10,752 bases of DNA from Gammaproteobacteria bacterium (GTDB lineage Bacteria > Pseudomonadota > Gammaproteobacteria > Methylococcales > Methylomonadaceae): contig JAJRWJ010000224.1 of NCBI GenBank assembly GCA_024276805.1, positions 1-10,752 on the forward strand, written 5' to 3'. Shown here in pieces: positions 6,728 through 10,752 of this stretch. The position numbers and the translations under genes are program-made. Position 1 is the stretch's first letter, and every line of letters begins with the position of its first letter. The notes under the pieces were generated by a model. That model searched no databases. It saw only the letters and a list, made by a program, of their open reading frames with translations, and was not told the DNA's origin.

Positions 6728-7944
6728 AATTTCAACCCCTCACGTTGCGCTATGGTATGCATATCTTTATCCCCCCGGCCCGACAGATTGACCACCAGAA
6801 TCTGATCCTTGTCCATGGTTGGCGCCAGCTGCATCGTGTAGGCCAGGGCATGGCTGGATTCCAGCGCCGGGATGATACCTTCCATCCGGGTCAGGGCATG
6901 AAAACCCTGCAGGGCCTGATCATCGGTGATACTGACATAGTCCACCCGGCCGATATCCTTCAGCCAGGCATGCTCAGGACCCACGCCGGGATAATCCAGG
7001 CCGGCGGAAATGGAATGGGTTTCGATGATTTCACCATCGTCATCCTCCATCAAGTAGGTTCGATTGCCGTGCAGCACGCCAGGTCTCCCAGCGCACAACG
7101 GCGCCGAATGACGCCCGGTTTGCAGACCGTCACCAGCCGCCTCGACGCCGTACATGGTGACACCTTCATCATCGATAAAGGGATAGAACAGACCGATCGC
7201 ATTGGAGCCGCCGCCGACACAGGCCACCAGTGCATCGGGCAGGCAACCCCGCCTGTCCTGCAACTGCTGCTTCGTTTCCCTGCCGATGATAGACTGAAAA
7301 TCACGCACCATGGCCGGATAGGGGTGCGGGCCCGCCACCGTGCCAATAATATAGAAAGTGTCGTCGACATTGGTCACCCAATCCCTGAGCGCTTCATTCA
7401 AGGCATCCTTCAGGGTTTTCGAACCGGATTCCACGGCCACCACCTCGGCGCCCAGCAAGCGCATGCGGTAAACGTTCAGGGCCTGACGCTCGACATCCAC
7501 GGCGCCCATATACACGACGCACTCCAGACCCAGCCGCGCCGCCACCGTGGCGGTCGCGACACCATGCTGTCCGGCGCCGGTTTCGGCAATGATGCGTGTC
7601 TTGCCCATGCGCTTGGCCAGCAGCGCCTGACCAATAGTGTTGTTGATTTTATGCGCGCCGGTATGATTGAGGTCTTCACGCTTCAGCCAGATCTGCGCGC
7701 CGCCCAGTTCCCGGCTCCAGCGTTGCGCATGATACAGCGGCGAGGGCCGGCCGACATAATGCTGCAAATCGGCATCCAGTTCGTCTAGAAATTCATCATC
7801 CTGCAGATAGCGTTGATAGGCTGCATTGAGTTCCCTGATGGGCAGCATCAACGTTTCGGCAACATAGACGCCGCCATAAGGACCAAAATGCCCGCGTGCA
7901 TCGGGCATGTCATAGGGTTTGGAAAAATCGTACTTGTCTGTCAC
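6724..7944 (-). CDS. trpB: Tryptophan synthase beta chain
   Basis: TrpB is the PLP enzyme that joins indole and serine to give tryptophan. It is 406 residues, the standard length of the TrpB1 type that partners TrpA. The PLP Schiff-base lysine is Lys99 in LNHTGAHKINN; ETGAGQHG (121-128) carries the active-site Glu; GGGSNAIG (244-251) binds the cofactor phosphate. The N-terminus DARGHFGPYGGVYVAETL (15-32) is typical. The start is GTG at 7944, with ribosome site agaggt about 9 nt upstream, overlapping the trpF stop as GTGA. A long plus-strand open frame opposite this gene is a codon-bias shadow. The coding sequence is intact. Confidence 0.98.
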   Translation of the reverse strand: MTDKYDFSKPYDMPDARGHFGPYGGVYVAETLMLPIRELNAAYQRYLQDDEFLDELDADLQHYVGRPSPLYHAQRWSRELGGAQIWLKREDLNHTGAHKINNTIGQALLAKRMGKTRIIAETGAGQHGVATATVAARLGLECVVYMGAVDVERQALNVYRMRLLGAEVVAVESGSKTLKDALNEALRDWVTNVDDTFYIIGTVAGPHPYPAMVRDFQSIIGRETKQQLQDRRGCLPDALVACVGGGSNAIGLFYPFIDDEGVTMYGVEAAGDGLQTGRHSAPLCAGRPGVLHGNRTYLMEDDDGEIIETHSISAGLDYPGVGPEHAWLKDIGRVDYVSITDDQALQGFHALTRMEGIIPALESSHALAYTMQLAPTMDKDQILVVNLSGRGDKDMHTIAQREGLKF

Positions 7945-8558
7945 TGCAAACTGACCTCTTGTAGAAATGCCGCCATTTTTACGGCATCTTTGATACCTTT
8001 TCCCGCCTCGACGCCACTGCTGACATCCAGTGCATAGGGCCGGGTTTGTACAATTGCCTGCCTGGCATTGTCCGGCGTCAAACCACCCGCCAGTATGATT
8101 GGCAACATGCTTTCCGATGGCATGCGATTCCAGTCGAAGCGGCTGCCGGTGCCGCCTTTGGCATCAGGACTCCAGGCATCCAGCAACAGCCCCGCCGCAT
8201 CGTGATATTCCTGCTCCAGCGCAGCAAAATCGACATTCTCGCGCATCGCGATGGCCTTGATATAAGGTCTGCCAAAAGACCGGCAGAAAGCCGCACTTTC
8301 ATGCCCATGAAACTGCAGGGTATCGATCGCCACCCGCTGCAATACTTCCTCAACGAACGATCGCGGCTGATCCACGAACAGCGCAACGACCGTGACAAAT
8401 GCCGGCAACGCCCTGACGATGGCGCTGGCCTGCCCGATGCCGACATGTCGCGGACTGCGCGGATAGAACACCAGCCCCAGCGCATCGACGCCAAGCCTGG
8501 CGGCTGCAACGGCATCCTCCACCCGGGTAAAACCGCAGATCTTGACTCGGGTTCGCAT
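7941..8558 (-). CDS. trpF: Phosphoribosylanthranilate isomerase
   Basis: TrpF isomerises N-(5'-phosphoribosyl)anthranilate to CdRP, the step before indole-glycerol phosphate synthase. Here it is a free-standing single-domain barrel of 205 residues (from ATG 8558), not fused to TrpC as in E. coli. Catalytic residues are the Cys8 of RVKICGFTR and Asp127 of LLLDAWSPDAKGGTG. Also visible are LGLVFYPRSPRHV (28-40), FHGHE (83-87), ILAGGLTPDN and ALDVSSGVEAGKGIKD, the phosphate-binding end. I chose the ATG at 8558 because it gives the conserved N-terminus; an upstream in-frame TTG (8570) has no ribosome site. The site before the ATG is weak (ggac). It is the first gene of the block and follows a short leader of about 35 nt. 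Confidence 0.96.
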   Translation of the reverse strand: MRTRVKICGFTRVEDAVAAARLGVDALGLVFYPRSPRHVGIGQASAIVRALPAFVTVVALFVDQPRSFVEEVLQRVAIDTLQFHGHESAAFCRSFGRPYIKAIAMRENVDFAALEQEYHDAAGLLLDAWSPDAKGGTGSRFDWNRMPSESMLPIILAGGLTPDNARQAIVQTRPYALDVSSGVEAGKGIKDAVKMAAFLQEVSLQ

Positions 8559-8599
8559 AAAACAGTCCAATCGACAACCGGTTTTCTATAAAACGCTAT

Positions 8600-8627
8600 A
8601 GGATACCATAAAATCCCCCTGTGTCAG
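8600..8627 (-). promoter_or_regulatory. Predicted sigma-70 promoter of the trpFBA-accD block
   Basis: On the minus strand, CTGACA (8627-8622) and TATCCT (8605-8600) are separated by 16 nt. They match TTGACA/TATAAT with one and two mismatches. The inferred start, near 8592, leaves about 35 nt before the trpF ATG. I see no Trp-rich leader peptide and no attenuator hairpin in that leader, so regulation by transcription attenuation is not supported here. The boxes were found by eye. Confidence 0.45.
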
Positions 8628-8689
8628 CGGTGGGAAAGGAAATCAGACCGGATATTCCTGTTCGACCACCCTGCTGTCGGACCTAGACA

Positions 8690-8763
8690 GTGAAGTCGCG
8701 GCTGAAGCCGCTCCTACGGTCGTTGATCAACCGCTGCAGGAGCGGCTTCAGCCGCGACTTCAC
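8690..8763. repeat. REPIN-like 74-bp palindrome (two inverted REP units)
   Basis: Two perfect 26-nt inverted arms (8690-8715 and 8738-8763) flank a 22-nt centre. The centre itself holds the palindrome gttgatcaac (8722-8731) on exactly the same axis. Each arm contains its own short hairpin, gcggct/agccgc, within the motif aggagcggcttcagccgcga. That motif is a well-known REP type in Pseudomonas and other gammaproteobacteria, where paired inverted copies form REPINs. It sits between the divergent trpF and pilin promoters and can form a long cruciform or hairpin. No REP transposase gene is nearby. Confidence 0.85.
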
Positions 8764-8766
8764 AAC

Positions 8767-8781
8767 TGACAAAAATTGTCA
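8767..8781. promoter_or_regulatory. Palindrome tgacaa-aaa-ttgtca, possible activator site
   Basis: Perfect 6-nt arms around aaa lie about 130-145 bp upstream of the sigma-54 promoter of the pilin gene, a normal distance for an enhancer-binding activator such as PilR. The TGTC core resembles the TGTC-containing PilR sites reported from Pseudomonas. Assignment to PilR is inference. Confidence 0.35.
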
Positions 8782-8785
8782 CAAA

Positions 8786-8808
8786 GTTGCAATAATTTGT
8801 TGTGCAAC
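8786..8808. promoter_or_regulatory. Inverted repeat gttgca-N11-tgcaac
   Basis: Perfect 6-nt arms with 11-nt spacing, one helical turn-scale apart, lie in the AT-rich region upstream of the pilin promoter. It could be a dimeric regulator site for the pilin gene, but no regulator can be named. Confidence 0.3.
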
Positions 8809-8870
8809 ACCGTCAATTCTGTATTTCAGCTTACTCAAAACCAACACATTCAAAGCAGATTAATAGGTTT

Positions 8871-8883
8871 TATCATTATTTTA
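8871..8883 (+). promoter_or_regulatory. Possible IHF site
   Basis: The sequence tatcattatttta fits the IHF consensus WATCARNNNNTTR with one mismatch. It lies in an AT-rich stretch about 30 bp upstream of the sigma-54 -24 element, where IHF often bends DNA to bring a distant activator to the polymerase. Short degenerate matches are common in AT-rich DNA, so confidence is low. Confidence 0.25.
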
Positions 8884-8911
8884 CAATTGCTTATAAAATA
8901 CCAAACAACCC

Positions 8912-8927
8912 TGGCACAGTCCCTGCT
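8912..8927 (+). promoter_or_regulatory. Sigma-54 (RpoN) promoter of the pilin gene
   Basis: The sequence TGGCACAGTCCCTGCT carries the -24 GG and -12 GC doublets at the right spacing. It matches the consensus TGGCACR-N4-TTGCW in all defined positions except one T replaced by C. The inferred start is near 8938, leaving about 40 nt before the pilin ATG. Major pilin genes in Pseudomonas and related bacteria are classically driven by RpoN with the PilS-PilR system, so site and gene agree. Confidence 0.85.
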
Positions 8928-8976
8928 TTAACTCCTGATGTAAAACAAACTTTCCAACACCATGAGGAATTATCAC

Positions 8977-9450
8977 ATGAAAAAAACACAACAAGGTTTC
9001 ACCCTGATCGAACTGATGATCGTCGTTGCGATCATCGGCATTCTGGCCGCGGTCGCCCTGCCCGCCTATAAAGACTATACATTGAGAGCGAAGCTCTCGG
9101 AAGTTATTCTCGCAGGCAGCGCCTGCCGGACCACCATCACCGAAGTCTATCAGTCTGGATCAAGTGGCCCGGGCGCCAATAACTGGGGCTGCGAATCGTC
9201 ATCAGCCACCAGCAAATATGTCTCAAGTGTAGTCACTGACGCCAATGGTGTCGTAACAGTGACGGCAACCGGTACCGGTGAAAGCACCATCGACAGCAAA
9301 AAAATCATCATGACCCCTTACGCCAATACCGCACTGACAACGGCAATGACGGTTGCCTCGAACATGGGTGATCAGATCGCCGGCTGGAAATGCGGCCCTG
9401 CAGCTTCAGGCGGTATCCCCAGCAAATACCTGCCAGGCTCCTGTAAATAA
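8977..9450 (+). CDS. pilA: Type IV major pilin (type IVa prepilin)
   Basis: The product is a 157-residue prepilin. The leader MKKTQQG is followed by FTLIELMIVVAIIGILAAVA, the class III signal cut after Gly7 and N-methylated by PilD; mature Glu5 (residue 12) is present. The hydrophobic helix (about 8-30) packs the fibre core and continues into YKDYTLRAKLSE. The globular part is Ser/Thr/Gly rich. The C-terminal disulphide loop is Cys139...Cys156 (WKCGPAASGG...PGSCK), and a second Cys pair is at 50 and 72. I start at 8977 rather than the upstream in-frame ATG at 8962 because gaggaa sits 7 nt before it and the leader then has the right length. It has its own sigma-54 promoter and terminator, so it is monocistronic. 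The usual pilBCD genes are not in the window. It could be a minor pilin, but promoter and size favour a major one. Confidence 0.92.
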   Translation: MKKTQQGFTLIELMIVVAIIGILAAVALPAYKDYTLRAKLSEVILAGSACRTTITEVYQSGSSGPGANNWGCESSSATSKYVSSVVTDANGVVTVTATGTGESTIDSKKIIMTPYANTALTTAMTVASNMGDQIAGWKCGPAASGGIPSKYLPGSCK

Positions 9451-9481
9451 CGGCTAGTTATTTCGATAGCCACACTCCAAG

Positions 9482-9509
9482 GCCCCATGATCATCATGGG
9501 GCTTTTTTT
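9482..9509 (+). terminator. Intrinsic terminator of the pilin gene
   Basis: A perfect 9-bp stem (gccccatga/tcatggggc) with loop tca is followed by seven T. It begins 31 nt after the pilin stop and separates the pilin transcript from the next gene. Confidence 0.95.
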
Positions 9510-9536
9510 ATCGCTGGAAAAATTCAATCCAATACC

Positions 9537-10752
9537 ATGAACAGACCGGCGCTTTCCCTCGCGGCAGTTGGCAGCTGTTTCCTGTTGTTTCTGATACTGT
9601 CCTGTTTTGGCGGCCTGAGTCCCTATCCGCTGGCCCTGTTGAGCGGCCTGTGCGTGACCTCGGCAGGGCTTGGCATCACGCTGATCGCCTTCAGCAAAGG
9701 CCGGATAATCTATTTCGCCACCGCATCGTGCCTGTGGCTACTGTTTACCCTGCTGACCATCAGCAACTGGTGGCATGCCGACTTCTTTCAGTCCTATTAC
9801 AACTATGAAGCACTGGCATTGGCTGGGGATGCCGGAGAATCAGCAAAATCCCTTTCCGCCTTCCCTTATCGAACCGAGGCGCTGGTTTTTGCCACCAGCA
9901 CCCTGCTCTGCCTGCTGCTTTCCTTTACTTTCTACCAGAAACCACGGGATAAACCAGGAGCTATCCGGACCAGCCTGGTGCTGCTGGCATTCCTGTTCAT
10001 CACCTCCTTTACCGTCACCGGACATTCCTATCAAAACTATCGGCGTCTGAATCTGTTTACCCTGTCCCCGGCACTGCTGCATCCGGTACATGCATTTTTT
10101 TATTCCCAGGGTCAGGGAAAAAACATCAGCGCGGCCGAACGGCAAAGCTGGCGTCATTTCAAGTCCTTGAATCGCAGTCTGCCCGGCGAAGACCGGATAC
10201 TGGGCAACGGCAAAAACTACAATGTCATCCTGGTGGTTCTGGAATCCTTCCGGGCCTCGTTGACCGGCTATTACGGTGGTGAAAACCTGACCCCGCATTT
10301 CGACCGCCTGGCCAGGGAAAATCTGGTCTTCGACAATTTCTACGCCAACTCCAATTACACCATGAAGGGGGAAACTGCGCTGCTGTGCGGCCTTTTCGAC
10401 AACAATGCCAGACCGCCGATCTCGAAATCCCACGAGCAGCTGAAAAATCTGCACTGCCTGCCAGAAATCCTGGCGGAATCGGGTTATCACACCGCCTACT
10501 TTCATGGCTACAAGGGCAGCTTCAACGACCGCCGGGATTTCCTGCCGCTGGTGGGCTTCGAGCAACTGTATTTTCATGCCGATGTCGCCCATGGCGGGCT
10601 ACCGGAAAGCACACACCGAATCGGCTGGGGAATCGCCGATACCTCTATGTACGAGATCATGCTGGAGCATTTGCTTCAGCTGAAAAAGCGCCCGTTCTTC
10701 GCCGAAATCATGACCCTCAGCAGCCACTATCCGTTCAACGGCGACTGGGGCA
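9537..10752 (+). CDS. Membrane-anchored LTA-synthase/OpgB-like sulfatase-fold transferase (C-terminus outside window)
   Basis: The frame stays open from ATG 9537 to the window end (405 residues). About five N-terminal membrane helices (roughly 8-26, 30-52, 58-78, 115-134 and 146-164) precede a periplasmic alkaline-phosphatase/sulfatase-type domain, the layout of LtaS, OpgB and related enzymes. The domain starts at NVILVVLESFRASLTGYYGG (229-248), with Glu236 as a likely metal ligand. The probable catalytic threonine is Thr275 in NYTMKGETALLCG, resembling the T-x-x-G...CG block of OpgB. GWGIADTSMYE (363-373) and TLSSHYPF (393-400, His397) are further family motifs. Such enzymes move phosphoglycerol or phosphoethanolamine from phospholipids to glycans, lipids or proteins; the acceptor here is unknown. 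The ribosome site is weak, and no clear promoter follows the pilin terminator. Confidence 0.85.
   Translation, partial: MNRPALSLAAVGSCFLLFLILSCFGGLSPYPLALLSGLCVTSAGLGITLIAFSKGRIIYFATASCLWLLFTLLTISNWWHADFFQSYYNYEALALAGDAGESAKSLSAFPYRTEALVFATSTLLCLLLSFTFYQKPRDKPGAIRTSLVLLAFLFITSFTVTGHSYQNYRRLNLFTLSPALLHPVHAFFYSQGQGKNISAAERQSWRHFKSLNRSLPGEDRILGNGKNYNVILVVLESFRASLTGYYGGENLTPHFDRLARENLVFDNFYANSNYTMKGETALLCGLFDNNARPPISKSHEQLKNLHCLPEILAESGYHTAYFHGYKGSFNDRRDFLPLVGFEQLYFHADVAHGGLPESTHRIGWGIADTSMYEIMLEHLLQLKKRPFFAEIMTLSSHYPFNGDWG

Noticed and set aside
6664..7788. Long plus-strand open frame (374 codons) opposite trpB and the start of trpA
   Set aside because: It lies antisense to two unmistakable enzymes, has no ribosome site or recognisable domain, and its His/Gln/Arg-rich composition is typical of a shadow frame.
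8559..8599. Trp attenuator or leader peptide ahead of trpF
   Set aside because: The leader is only about 35 nt, with no ORF containing tandem Trp codons and no terminator hairpin.
9840..10592. Minus-strand open frame of 250 codons
   Set aside because: Antisense to the sulfatase-fold transferase, whose frame shows clear family motifs; the antisense product has no recognisable domain.

Overview
The window looks like the chromosome of a gammaproteobacterium of moderate GC content. The evidence is the minus-strand housekeeping block trpF-trpB-trpA-accD-folC-dedD-cvpA-purF, which largely matches the order known from Pseudomonas and relatives, together with a type IV pilin behind a sigma-54 promoter and REP-type palindromes. 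The pilin and the REP types would also suit a methanotroph-like lineage (Methylococcales), but genus cannot be fixed from this sequence.

Layout. Positions 1-145 hold a chain of abutting hairpins, one of which (28-60) is shaped like a bidirectional terminator. Positions 216-662 (minus) encode a Host_attach/baeRF-like protein. From 744 to 8558, all on the minus strand, runs the biosynthetic block, transcribed from trpF (right) to purF (left). It covers three late tryptophan steps (TrpF, TrpB, TrpA), fatty-acid initiation (AccD), folate polyglutamylation (FolC), a SPOR-domain division protein (DedD), the membrane protein CvpA and the first purine enzyme (PurF). Spacing is tight, with 4-nt stop/start overlaps at trpF/trpB and trpB/trpA. 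A sigma-70-like promoter lies just upstream of trpF.

The 418-bp divergent region 8559-8976 contains the trpF promoter, a 74-bp REPIN-like palindrome, two smaller palindromes, a possible IHF site and a near-consensus sigma-54 promoter driving the plus-strand pilin gene (8977-9450). A strong intrinsic terminator closes the pilin gene. A membrane-anchored LTA-synthase/OpgB-like sulfatase-fold transferase follows (9537 onward) and is cut by the window end.

Main oddities. (1) Between trpA and accD there is a second, diverged copy of the trpA 3' end. It is separated from the live gene by an enterobacterial-style REP element, and nearly all differences between the copies are synonymous, so it looks like the scar of an allele replacement. 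(2) The last codons of folC are out of frame at a 7-base homopolymer; adding one base restores a family-typical C-terminus and the expected stop just before dedD. (3) The hairpin chain at the left edge is unexplained. (4) The pilin sits beside a phosphoglycerol- or phosphoethanolamine-transferase-like enzyme. I found no CRISPR array, tRNA, rRNA, integrase or transposase gene.
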